Both the position numbers and the translations under genes were made by a program. Under the pieces are notes generated by a model, which had not been told where the DNA came from, did no database searches, and saw nothing but the letters and a program-made list of their open reading frames with translations. From Mansonella perstans (Eukaryota; Nematoda; Chromadorea; Rhabditida; Onchocercidae), in NCBI GenBank assembly GCA_037074765.1, contig JBAMDO010000577.1:744001-808000 (forward strand): a stretch of DNA of 64,000 nt. The letters run 5' to 3'. This document shows positions 43,161 through 52,740 of this stretch, piece by piece. Each line of letters begins with the position of its first letter. Position 1 is the first letter of the stretch.

Positions 43161-43995
43161 GTTTAAATTTAGCCAACCCTGAAATTGTTTTTCTTTTTTT
43201 ATGCACCCATTAAATCATTAAAATCAACTAACTGTTTGATTTTGTTATTTTTGTCTGCCCATTTCTTTAGAGCAGAATTATTCAAACCATATGCCAAATT
43301 CCATTTTGTCCCATTGTTATTTCTGCTTGGATTATTTTTTTAGTGCTTCGTTGAATTTTTTTCTTGAAGAAATGTCGAAATTTCTAAGATACAAACAATA
43401 AAAATAGTAAACTATAGTGAAGTAATTTTAGATTGAACATTGTCAAAATAAATTTTCCACTTTGTAACACTTTGTGTCTATGGAACGAAAATATAAGTGA
43501 GTTCGTTTTAGTCAAATGTTGGCGCAAACTTTTTATAAACAAAATTCGAGAAAAAAATATCAAACGAATAACAAGAAATTTTTTTATAAACAAAATTTTA
43601 AAACGAATAACCAGACTTTAATTACAAATAAGACGTGATAATATATATTCACAAAATTTTACCAATTTAATTTAAATGATGATGAAATGCGATAATTAAT
43701 ACAAATGAAAATTTTGTGTTTCGGGCAATTCTGCAAAAATTGCATGAAGGGTATCCACAGTTTGTCCGCTGCAGCGAATAATATAGCTGGATATGGCAAA
43801 TCAGAAAAATTAGTGGTAAATCGATGTACAGTAAGAAGTTGTATTAGTAAATGATGATAGTATTATAAATTGGAAATTCAACAGTAAATGAAAAAATAAT
43901 TACTGCATTTAACTTAATAAACGTAATTTAAAAAAATATTTGGAAGTTGCTACTAAGGAAGACGGATATTTTTGTTTTTCAATCTACATTGATAC
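43161..43995. other. Intergenic sequence without a recognised gene
   Basis: About 830 A+T-rich bases. Two overlapping short frames on opposite strands near 43384-43621 have no conserved content. Nothing else could be supported. Confidence 0.5.
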
Positions 43996-43999
43996 AATT

Positions 44000-44523
44000 T
44001 TTGACTTTTTTCGGAAATAAAATTAAGTTTCAAGGCTTTTTGAAGTTACACAGTACAATTGATTAGTGAAAGCGGGAAGGATTGACATCAGTACAGTTGC
44101 TATTAATATTGTTATCGTCAGTATTACCATCGAATCTTTTTATTCATTTTTAAGCAGCCATTTTCTGATAGATCACTTTAGTCTTAACCAAAAACGTTAT
44201 TAAACCTTTGTTCGATATTCCCCCATAATCTATCGAGTAATTCTTTAAGTCTCTGAAGTAAAGTTAACATTATCGAACCATTGAAACTTTTTGCATATTT
44301 TGCTATTTCATTGCAAAGAACAACAATGTAATATGATCTTTAGAATTACGGATATCACAAGGATCAGCTGTATAAGTAAACAGGTAATAAAATAAATGTA
44401 CCGAAACACTTGTCATTCTAATCATTATACTTACTACAATTTATTTTATGACTCAAAATATTGCACTAAGTGTTCATGATTACTGCTAAATTGTTAGAAG
44501 TATTTAAGAATCTGAAAATAATA
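44000..44523. repeat. 3' flank of the intact short secreted-protein gene, duplicated at 52741-53262
   Basis: The block starts TTTTGACTTTTTTCGGAAA and runs, with few differences, to AAGAATCTGAAAATAATAA. It appears again at 52741-53262. In the second place the gene that follows here (44587-44796) is absent. Confidence 0.85.
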
Positions 44524-44586
44524 ATAATTTAGAAAATTTGATTACACAGAAATCTTCGATATTCCGCTTGAATTACTTTAATTATA

Positions 44587-44796
44587 CTAATTGATTGCTT
44601 TGTAAGAAATCTGATAACAATCGCTTACTGTAAACAAGTTATCAAAAGCCTGTATTGTTTCGGGATTTGTGATCTGAGTGACGTTCACTCCACTTGAATT
44701 ATTCTGTCTCTGAGCTTGCATTTCCTGAGCTTCAATGAAGCTTCCAAGAATAATAAACGTAATAAACATGCAATCAATAAAGCGTAACAATTGCAT
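44587..44796 (-). CDS. Short secreted-type protein, 69 aa, intact member of a local family
   Basis: I do not recognise this protein. It opens with a clear signal peptide (MQLLRFIDCMFITFIILGSF, then IEA before a likely cleavage site near residue 23). The mature part is about 46 residues, polar, with one cysteine (position 60) and overlapping N-glycosylation sequons at N32, N33 and N38. It ends DCYQISYKAIN. The ATG is chosen because a TTTATTTCAG acceptor lies only two bases upstream, as expected for a trans-spliced or spliced 5' end. An inverted relative lies at 46956-47332 and a 3' remnant at 47800-47922; the end motif GYYQIS or GYCQIS recurs in both. Shared sequence upstream (dispersed repeat) suggests the gene and its 5' flank were duplicated together. 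Function is unknown; export from the cell is inferred from the signal peptide alone. Confidence 0.55.
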   Translation of the reverse strand: MQLLRFIDCMFITFIILGSFIEAQEMQAQRQNNSSGVNVTQITNPETIQAFDNLFTVSDCYQISYKAIN

Positions 44797-44859
44797 TGCT
44801 GAAATAAAAAATTAGCATCTGCTATAGTCATTGAAATCATGAATTTTTTTCTCGTAATG

Positions 44860-46450
44860 GTAAATATAACAATTATCGATTGAAATTGGCAACATTATTT
44901 AGTGCTCGCGAAAGGAAGTCAAAAAGTTAATATTAATATTAAAATTAAATACAAATTTATATAAACTATTTAAATAAAAAAATTAAAGAAAATACTGATA
45001 GTCTTTTTAAAAAAACTAGTTTTATTTTAATCTAATTTCAAATACAAATTAATGTTAGTTACCATTCTGTTGATGTAATATTAAATTTATGTAATATATT
45101 CGTTTATATTTTATATTTACTTTTCGACTTTTTTTTATTCTATTAAAATTTGGAATTTCGTTTAATAGAATAAAATTGGCTGTTTAATTTGACATAAATA
45201 TACAAAACATTATTCATATATATAATTCTGCAATTTAGTCCATAATATTTTGATATCATATTCTGATTTCAGTTTATAATGTTCACATTTTTTCTCTATC
45301 TTGAAAAAAATGACAAAAAGGCGAAAGACGAAAAAGCAATGACGAAAGAAAAACAATTTTTTAATTTATTCATTAAATCAAGCGGTTAACGTCAATTATT
45401 TATGATTGTTTCGCATTCGGACTGTTTATCTAAATTACTCGAGATCCTTGTCGCAAAGAACGGAATTGCTTATATGTCTGTAATTATTAAATTAAGATTT
45501 TAATTGTTGGGGATATTTGACACTTATGACAAATAATATTTAAATCTTTGAGAAAAGGAATAAAAATAGTCGTCGTTCAATTCCATCGGTTAATATTTAA
45601 TTACTGTTATTTCTGTGTCTACATTAAAATTGACTGAATAATTTAGCAATTGTTATTTCAGTATATTACTACTAATGAACAATTTAGTGAGAAAATAGAA
45701 TTTGAGAGAAGAAGAAGGGAAGAAACATCGAGAAGTTTAAAAGATTGACAATATCAATTAATTTTTAATATTTAATAGTGGAATCTCAAAAATTTAAATA
45801 GGCGCTGTTATTTGGCGAACAATCTTCCTGGTAGAAATTCCGAACAAATTAAGTTCAAAAATAATGAGTGTTCGTTGAAGGAACAATTTGCGCTCATCTT
45901 GGCGAAAACAGTTGCCGTCTTACAAGGAGGAAGCTTTAAAAAGGAATTGATAAACTTGTTTGTTGTTTATTGGAAACAGGAATTTACATTCATTGTTACG
46001 AAATTTATTATTTTTTAAAGATCAAAAAATTCAAAAAAAACTTATTCGTTGTTCGTGAGAAAACAATACTTTGCGTTAAATCGGCTGGAAATGTTTCAGA
46101 GGTTGAAAAACTTTGTTCATTGTTCGTTAAAGCAGAATTTGCTCTTAATTAGTTGAAAATTTTCATTGTTTAGAAAGAAGAAGCATAAAAAAGGAAATTG
46201 TTAAACAATTTATTGGATGACATTTTGAAGTCCATACAGTGCAGGAATTCAGAATATTGGAAAACGCTATAATTCAATTCAGTCGAACTATCGTCTTTGC
46301 ATTTATCCTGAAAAAGTGTTTTAAAGAAGAGAAATGACTAACTTTCTTACTCAACAACTCAATTGGATTTCATAAAATGCATTTAGTCGAAAAGTGCATA
46401 CAGTTTCATTTTATGTGAGAAATTGTTTCCACACGGGACAAGTTTGGTCA
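44860..46450 (+). repeat. Dispersed repeat family, copy B (direct orientation), upstream of the short secreted-protein gene
   Basis: The block matches copy A from AACAATTATCGATTG onward and copy C from GTTACCATTCTGTTGATGTAA to GATTTTAATTGTTGGGGA. Its right half (45750-46400) holds the degenerate CTTGTTCATTGTTCGTTAA-type sub-repeats. The part 46005-46330 is matched in reverse complement by copy D. Open frames at 45812-46152 fall in the sub-repeats and are broken in other copies, so they are not called as genes. Confidence 0.78.
45940..46200 (+). repeat. Degenerate 70-90 bp sub-repeats with a TTGTTCATTGTTCG core
   Basis: Cores CTTGTTTGTTGTTTATTGG, CTTATTCGTTGTTCGTGAGA and CTTTGTTCATTGTTCGTTAA recur at about 70-90 bp spacing. 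Each is followed by an A-rich stretch and a (T)TTGCGTTAAAT or TTTGCTCTTAATT box. The same series is seen in copy C (about 54780-55000) and, reversed, in copy D (about 48880-49010). Confidence 0.7.
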
Positions 46451-46499
46451 CCAAGTAAAAATTAGAAAAGATAAAAAAGAAAAACAAACACTGTAAGCT

Positions 46500-46850
46500 A
46501 ATATGGATGTTTTATAGTTTTGCAGCATGAACTAAATGGCTAAATTATATGTGTAAGTAATGTTTGTGTATTTAAGTCAAATTAAACAGTCGATTTTATG
46601 AAAATGATTTAAATATTACGGAATAATAAACAGAACATTCGGCATGAAGTAAAGAAGTAAATATAGAAATGAGAAAGCGAGGATATTACGTAAATTTTCA
46701 TTAAAACTATGGAATGGTAACTAACATAAATTTATATTTCAATTATTTTAAAATCAAAAAGCTTAAAATTAAAAATGTTTTTCCGACAACAAAAAAGCCC
46801 TCCCTTTAATTGTGCTTCCTTTAATTTTTCTATTTAAATAATGCAGCAAA
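46500..46850 (-). repeat. Inverted partial copy of the dispersed repeat, upstream of the second short-protein gene
   Basis: Read on the minus strand this matches copy A between about 41920 and 42190: the blocks AATGGCTAAATTATAT, AATAATAAACAGAA(C/T)ATT and CAAAAAGC in the plus reading are the complements of copy A landmarks. It stands in front of the second short-protein copy in the same relation as copy B stands in front of the first. Confidence 0.75.
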
Positions 46851-46955
46851 GCAATGTTGTCAGTTCCATTTGATAATTGCTGTGTTTAATTATTATGACA
46901 AACAAAATTTATGATCGCAACGATTGTACAAGATACTGATTTTTTTATTTCAACA

Positions 46956-47332
46956 GTGCAGTTATTACGCTTTATTACTTGCATATTCATTACCTTTATT
47001 ACTCTCACACGCTTTACGGAAGGAAATCAGTTTCACAGCCATGCTCATAGAATTATTTTACAACCATATGACAATGATAATGCACAAGATTACAATAGTT
47101 CACATGATGGTGCACGTCATATGACGGTTACCATCGTCGACCCAGGTGATGGTCCTGAAATCGAACAACTTATGGAGCTACTTTACCAGTACATGATAAT
47201 AATACATATGATAACGATAGAGTACGCAATGTGGAAATCACTAACATCAAATCAAATGCTGATAAACAGCAAGTTGGAAACTTGATTAAAGTTAATGGTT
47301 ATTATCAAATTTCCGACAGATTAATTGACTAA
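46956..47332 (+). pseudogene. Second short secreted-type protein copy, start lost and frame broken
   Basis: The beginning VQLLRFITCIFITFITL matches the intact gene (MQLLRFIDCMFITFIIL), and the end GNLIKVNGYYQISDRLID matches DNLFTVSDCYQISYKAIN. Where the intact gene has an acceptor and ATG (TTTATTTCAGCAATGCAA), this copy has TTTATTTCAACAGTGCAG, so both the original AG and the start codon are changed. The N-terminal and C-terminal parts lie in different frames; the change falls near 47175-47185. The middle is longer than in the intact gene, rich in His, Asp and Asn. An in-frame ATG at 46911 could in principle start a 124-residue protein without the conserved ending, but this would bury the signal peptide. 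Best read as a decayed paralogue, unless an unseen splice repairs it. Confidence 0.6.
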
Positions 47333-47799
47333 AATAATCGAAAATTTTAAAGAAATTAAGCATTTGACCTAGTCATTATTTTGAGGATCTTAAATGTTAT
47401 TGATGTTGTGTCAGTATTAATTAGCACTTAACGCAAAATTTTGGATCACAAATAAATTTTCGTAAGTATGGTGTCTACAAGGATAAGTATTTCAGTTACT
47501 CTTATTTTTCATACCATTAATTAATCCTTCTGATATGCGTACAGATCACATACATATTTTCCGCAAGAAACATTAAAATATATAAAACAGTGAAAACTTT
47601 TAAAATTAGCTCAAGATCTAGAATCTCAACATCTGCAATCAGCTACATTAGATTGTACCAAAAACCATAATAAAATCAAACTGGCTCACCAAAATATCAC
47701 TCCAAATAAAAACTAATAACAATTTAAATACTTAAGACATACAAAATTGATAATTCCAAAAAAAACAGCATCAAAGAGCTGTTTCATCAAATATGATAA

Positions 47800-47922
47800 T
47801 TGATTTGATTCCAAGGCTGTCAAACACGAAGCAAATGATGAATCCAGAAGAAAAGCTCAAGTTTTGATTAAAGTCAGCGGTTATTGTCAAATTTCCTGCA
47901 GACTAACCAATTAAAGCAATTG
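47800..47922 (+). pseudogene. Third short-protein copy, 3' remnant only
   Basis: The frame ends QVLIKVSGYCQISCRLTN, matching NLIKVNGYYQISDRLID of the second copy. Upstream in this frame only about 30 residues are open before a stop, and no signal peptide is seen. The non-coding sequence after the stop (to about 48055) also matches that after the second copy (47333-47465), including TCATTATTTT(C/G)AGGATCT. So this is a tandem duplicate of the 3' part of the gene plus flank. Confidence 0.6.
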
Positions 47923-48269
47923 AAGCAAAATATCGAAGATTTTCAAAGAAAATTGAATTTTAGCCCTTATCATTATTTTCAGGATCTGAAATGCTGTAGA
48001 TGTTGCACGAATTATCAGGACCGTTTAGTGCATCTCCTTAGATCTGAATAAAAATTATTAAGGAAATGATTGGAATGATAAGAGTTTTAGTTATTTTTAT
48101 TTTTCATATTATATATTTAATATATGCGTAATTCTACGGATCTTATACTTATTTTTCACAATAAAGCGTTAAAATAATATTAAAGGATTTAATATGTTAC
48201 CTTATTTCAGAAATTTCAAGAATTATTGAGGAGCTGGCGAGTAACTTCCCCTTTAACTTATGTAAAAGA

Positions 48270-49075
48270 ATTTTTAACAAAAATCGTGATTATGTAAATA
48301 ATGAACAGAAACTACGATTATGTATTATATGACAATAAATAAAATGTCATTCAGTATGTGATCCTTTTTTCCAGAACAAGTAAAATTGTCAACATAATTT
48401 CTAAAGCATAAAATAATTTAATCATTCGGCGCTGCGAAGTCTAAAAACATACAATGCTTCATTCAAAAATTAATTTAAATTGAAATTTCAAATCGTGCAA
48501 ACTTTATTGCGAATTTTAAGCATATTTTATATTGCAACACTTTTATTTGATAATGTAGCATTATCTTGATCAAAGAACATGCTATATCTCAATCGTTACA
48601 ATTTCAATTTTTCATATAAAGTAAAATTATATGCAATTTTCGACTTAATTGATGATACTGATATACGACTGAGTTATTAAGGAAAAAGTTTAGGAATTCT
48701 CTTTATAATACATTTTTAGATAGATGTAAAGGCAATAGTTCTTATTTCTTCAATCCGATTGAATCGTAACGTGTTCCGACTGAATGCCTGTAAGGTAATA
48801 AACCGGAAATGTCATTCAATAAATTGTTTAACAGTTTCCTTTTTTAAACAATGAAATTTTTCACCGAACTAAGAGCGAATTTTTGTTTTTGGCGAACAAT
48901 AAATAAATTTTTTAACCTCTAAAAAATCATTTTTACCGGATTTAGCGCAAATTCTTAATTTCTCACGAGCAATGAACGAGTTTTCTTGAAAGTTTTTAAT
49001 TTTTAAAAAATGATAATATATTGTCAATCTTTTTAAATGCATCCTTCGTTCCTTTTCCTCCTTCGAATCTCTATT
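48270..49075 (-). repeat. Dispersed repeat family, copy D (inverted)
   Basis: The reverse complement of this block matches copy B (45700-45770 and 46005-46330) and copy C (54840-55600). Landmarks include the complement of TGTCATACAACACATGATTA near 48330 and the sub-repeat cores near 48890-49000. Copy B has about 250 extra bases in the middle that copy D lacks. Confidence 0.78.
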
Positions 49076-49149
49076 TCTTCATTAATTCGTTTATTAGTTT
49101 TTCATTGTAAAAGATAAAAAAGAAAAACAAATACTGTAACACACGCGCC

Positions 49150-49530
49150 CACAGACGGGTGGACAGACACACGCACACAGATAGATAAAACCACATATCT
49201 GACAAAAACACAGACGTATAAGTGTGTACAGAAGGCATTTTTCCCGTTGTATTACATCGTAAAAAATGAACAACGTTTAATTTCCATAAGTAATTCATAT
49301 TCACAAAGATGTTTAGAAGGTGACAGAGAGAGGGAGAGAGAAAAAAAAGAAGGATTTTGTTGAAATTTTGTATTGTTCTTATTTGATGGAACAATTTCCC
49401 GTTTCTTATTTTATGGTAAATGAGGTTGTACAATTTCCATTGATGTAGCCATTACTTCTTCTTGAGAGGGAATTTCTAGCATGAATTTTACTTGAGAGAT
49501 TTCAACAGTTATTCAAGAAATGAACTGGAA
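49150..49530. repeat. Segment duplicated at 53729-54090
   Basis: The segment begins ACAGACGGGTGGACAGACAC and includes a CA-rich run, AAGTGTGTACAGAAGGCATT, a GA-rich tract and CTTGAGAGGGAATTTC. It recurs almost base for base at 53729-54090. The frame at 49071-49433 is a by-product of this repeat. Confidence 0.88.
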
Positions 49531-49604
49531 TAATACCTAATTCAGAATAGCATCAAAATTCTAAAAGAATTAAGAATTCCACTTTCACTATTTTTTTTTA
49601 AATT

Positions 49605-49814
49605 TTGTTTTGCTGTAGGATTTTTGCCAATTCAGTATCAGTTACTATGATAAAAAATATATTAGCATCAAATGATCTATCAAAAAAAGGCTGCTTGAAA
49701 ATGAATGAAAAGATTCCGATACTGATGATCACAATAATAATGACAACCGTGCTGATGTTATCCACTTTCACTGATCAACTGTACTCGTCAACTTCAAAAA
49801 GCCTTACAATTTAA
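49605..49814 (+). CDS. Possible short membrane or secreted protein, unrecognised
   Basis: A short frame follows a TTTTGCTGTAG acceptor. From the internal ATG at about 49710 it reads MNEKIPILMITIIMTTVLML and would be a signal peptide or anchor followed by STFTDQLYSSTSKSLTI. It lies about 530 bases beyond inverted copy D, the same order and orientation as the second short-protein copy after its repeat. No sequence match to that family is visible beyond a hydrophobic start, so this may be chance. Confidence 0.22.
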   Translation: MFCCRIFANSVSVTMIKNILASNDLSKKGCLKMNEKIPILMITIIMTTVLMLSTFTDQLYSSTSKSLTI

Positions 49815-50540
49815 TTTAGTTCTCGAAAAAAGTCAAAAATTCTATGCATTAACAAAGAAAAATATTTGTCTTTGCTAGTGAGAAAATTCGAAATATTATA
49901 ATGTTCTAAGAGTTCAAAAAAAGACACAGTATTTGAAACAACTCAAAAATATTGCACGAAAAATCAAGAAAGATCTCATATTTAGAAAAAATATAAATTT
50001 GAGAATTTTCATCAATTTTTGAAAATTAGCAAACGATACCAGTGCAAAAATATATTGCAGTAATTAGAAAAGTTCAAAAAATCATTCCAGTATTCCAAAA
50101 TGCATTGCAAAATTTTAAGGACTCAAACACAAAAAAAAATCAAAAATTTTTAATAGTTTCGCAAGTTTTGAAAATCTCAAAATTTTAACCAAGTCAGAAA
50201 TAAATTTCAAAACTAATAAATAAAGCCTGGAATTTAAAAATTTTTGTTAGGAACGATTGGGACAAATTCAAGAACTCAAAATATTTCAAAAATTTAAAGA
50301 AAATCAAACACCTTAAAAAAACTGAAAATTTGCAAATTTTTAAAATTCCATGAATAATGAGTAATCAAATGAACATTACCACATATATGCATCATTGTGC
50401 CATTTTTGAACTATTGAATGATTACTGCCGCAATCCTTTTAATCTTTACGCTTGCATCAGTTCGTATATTCTTACCATTATGACACAATCAGAAAGTCCA
50501 ATATTGCAATAAAATTTTAAAATGAAATCAGTTACTTATA
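49815..50540. other. A-rich sequence without a gene
   Basis: About 700 bases rich in AAAATT and TCAAAAA words (for example TTCAAAAATT and CAAAATTTTAA). It looks like decayed low-complexity DNA next to the bacterial fragment. No gene was seen. Confidence 0.5.
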
Positions 50541-50543
50541 AAT

Positions 50544-50807
50544 GTAACTGGAATAGCCGTTAGCAGCTTAGGTCATGCCAATCCGCAATTAATTAGCGCT
50601 CTTAATTTGCAAGGAGAAAGGTTATGGCATGTATCAAATATCTATAAAATACCTGCTGCTAACAACTTTGCAGAAAAACTAAAGGACAACAGCTTTGCTG
50701 ATACTGTATTTTTCACAAATTCTGGATCAGAAGCAGTAGAGTGTGGGCTTAAGATTGCTAGGGCCTATCAAAACGGGAAAGGCAGTAAAAATCGCTATAG
50801 AATTTTA
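50544..50807 (+). pseudogene. argD: Fragment of Wolbachia-type acetylornithine aminotransferase (argD), transferred to the nucleus
   Basis: An 88-residue open piece reads VTGIAVSSLGHANPQLISAL, then ERLWHVSNIYKIPAANNFAE and FFTNSGSEAVECGLKIARAY. This is the N-terminal third of the class-III PLP aminotransferase ArgD family (arginine/lysine-pathway transaminase), including the conserved TNSGSEA(V/N)E phosphate-binding block. The normal N-terminus and the catalytic lysine domain are missing, and a nematode-like A+T-rich sequence replaces them after RYRIL. Nematode argD genes are not expected, and the sequence style is that of Rickettsiales, so lateral transfer from the Wolbachia endosymbiont is the simplest reading. 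Lack of introns and of both ends makes function unlikely. Confidence 0.85.
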
Positions 50808-50935
50808 AAATGTAACTTTATGAAAAACGAATGCGTAGATTTCTTGTACACAATTTTTATTTTAATACTCATTAAAGTATACTTGCACTGCAAATCCATC
50901 ACAGACAAAAGGGAAATTTAAATAAAAATTTGTAT

Positions 50936-51035
50936 TTCAAATTGGGTGAAATGCTCTTTCCCGTATTTATTGCCGGATGTATGCCAGCTAATATAATACC
51001 AAATGCTGGAGTCTGGACAGGCATGTTTGTGTAAT
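50936..51035 (+). pseudogene. Possible second bacterial-type fragment beside argD
   Basis: A short frame reads LGEMLFPVFIAGCMPANIIP, then NAGVWTGMFV and a stop. It is more complex and G+C-richer than the flanks and looks like a piece of a bacterial membrane protein. I cannot name the family. It may have arrived with the argD fragment 130 bases upstream. Confidence 0.3.
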
Positions 51036-52287
51036 TGACATTATCCAGCCATTCTTTTTTCCAGATCTTTATATCATGATAAATGATAAAAAATCTTTAA
51101 AACTTTGCACTTTGAATTAATTTGGATCAATCATGTTGGAACAATATTTGATTAATAATGAATTTGGATTAATTATGTTGCACTTTGGATTTCAAAATAT
51201 ATTTAAATAATTTGAAATTTTCTTAAAATTAAAGTGATTTATTATTGAAATTGTAAGGAATGCAGTTCCTTCGATGTTTCCCATGTGAACTTATCCACAA
51301 CTAAAATTTTTTCGATTTTATCGAAAAAATTGTCATATCTGTCAACATTTTTAATTTAAAATTTAAAATTCTTAAAAATATACACTATACACATTAAATA
51401 TGCATATATATACAAATACAATCTTATACATTTATATACACTTAACTGTACATATATACATACACAAATATACATATATAACCACAGTTATCCATACACA
51501 CGGAGGTTAACTAATTTTTAATGAACGAATTATCTTTCAGAGATTTTCAGGCTAAATTTTTGCATATTTTGAATATAGCAATTTATAAAATTAATGAAAA
51601 GTAAGTTTAATGAAATCCCTCTTCAATATACTTAAAGGAAACGATATAAAATCCTTTTATAATACATTAATGCTAAGTTGTGGCATAAAGTTATGTATTC
51701 AATATTGAATGCATATTTACTTGAAATTTTTATCTGAAATAATTAAAATACATAGTACGATACACTGGCATTCTTAATATAACAACGTAATTTGCAAACA
51801 AAATAACTATCAATTTTTATTTCAATGTCATTTCTCAGTTTCTTAAAACTATCATTTCGTATAAAATTACAGTTTTGTGATAAAACTTTGTTATAAAAAT
51901 ATCATTTCGTATAATCTTGTGAGAAAATTACAGTTTTAATTTCAAATTCTTATTTATAATTTCGAAATATCGCTATCGCTACATTAGGAATGTATTGGTA
52001 TATATTAGTGACATATCGATAACGCGAGTTACATCAGTGTACCGAAGAGATATATTGGTGTGCATTGAAGCGGAAACATTTCGTTTTGTTTTACGTCTTG
52101 TACCTGTGATTTGGTAATCTCAGGATATAGTGGACGCATAAAAAGCTTTTTAATCTTTGAAACACAAATCATTTTGAAATCAGATGATGTTTGGAGGTCA
52201 AACACATTAGGTAAATGGTTCAGTTTGTTATTTTCTGCTTAGAAAAAATTTGAAAGCCTAAGATATTTCAAATTTTATTTTATAATT
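51036..52287. other. Intergenic stretch with TA/CA microsatellite
   Basis: About 1.2 kb. A TATATACA/ATACAC-rich microsatellite lies at about 51378-51485. A short repeat of ATCATTTCGTATAA occurs at about 51850 and 51901. No coding block was seen. Confidence 0.55.
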
Positions 52288-52490
52288 AATGCAGAATAGC
52301 TTTTTCTTCAAAAGTTGCAAACACTTTTGTTTTCCAGTTGCAGAAAATTAATTGTTTTTACCAAATTGTTTTTTCAAACAAAATTTTCTTTTTTTTTTTC
52401 GCGTAATTCAAAATACTTTTAGTTTTTGAACAATATCAAATTGTCATCTGTCAACGTAAAATTTTTTTTCAAACAATTTTTCTTGTGACT
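52288..52490. repeat. Block duplicated at 55676-55856
   Basis: Shared sequence includes AGTTGCAGAAAATTAATTG (AGTTACAG... in the other copy), TTTTTACC(A/G)AATTGTTTTTT and CTGTCAACGTAAA. Orientation is the same in both places. It brackets copy C of the dispersed repeat on its left and right, so copy C sits between direct repeats of about 200 bases. Confidence 0.8.
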
Positions 52491-52740
52491 TTTAATATTT
52501 ATTATTAAAAGTTGCAATTAATAAAAAATTAGAGGAAATCATTTCTGGAATTAAAAATGTAAATTTAGATAATCTGATGCTGCATATCACATTCGAGAGA
52601 TGTGAATGCTAGAACTTCTGTAGTTTTATAAACGAAATTGCCAAAAAATCATTTGAGATAGTTAATTAATGTTTAGGAATTTATTTATTGGAACATTGGA
52701 ATAATGATTGAAATTATATAACTATTATATAGATATTGAG

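Noticed and set aside
42944..43213. 89-residue frame rich in cysteine and tyrosine
   Set aside because: It is the translation of a TTG/CTG triplet repeat and has no stable counterpart in the inverted copy.
45812..46152. Two overlapping frames of 60-68 residues in copy B of the repeat
   Set aside because: They lie in the sub-repeats and are broken by several stops in copy C.
49071..49433. 120-residue minus-strand frame
   Set aside because: It falls in a duplicated segment, and the second copy at 53729-54090 does not keep it open. It also crosses CA- and GA-rich simple sequence.
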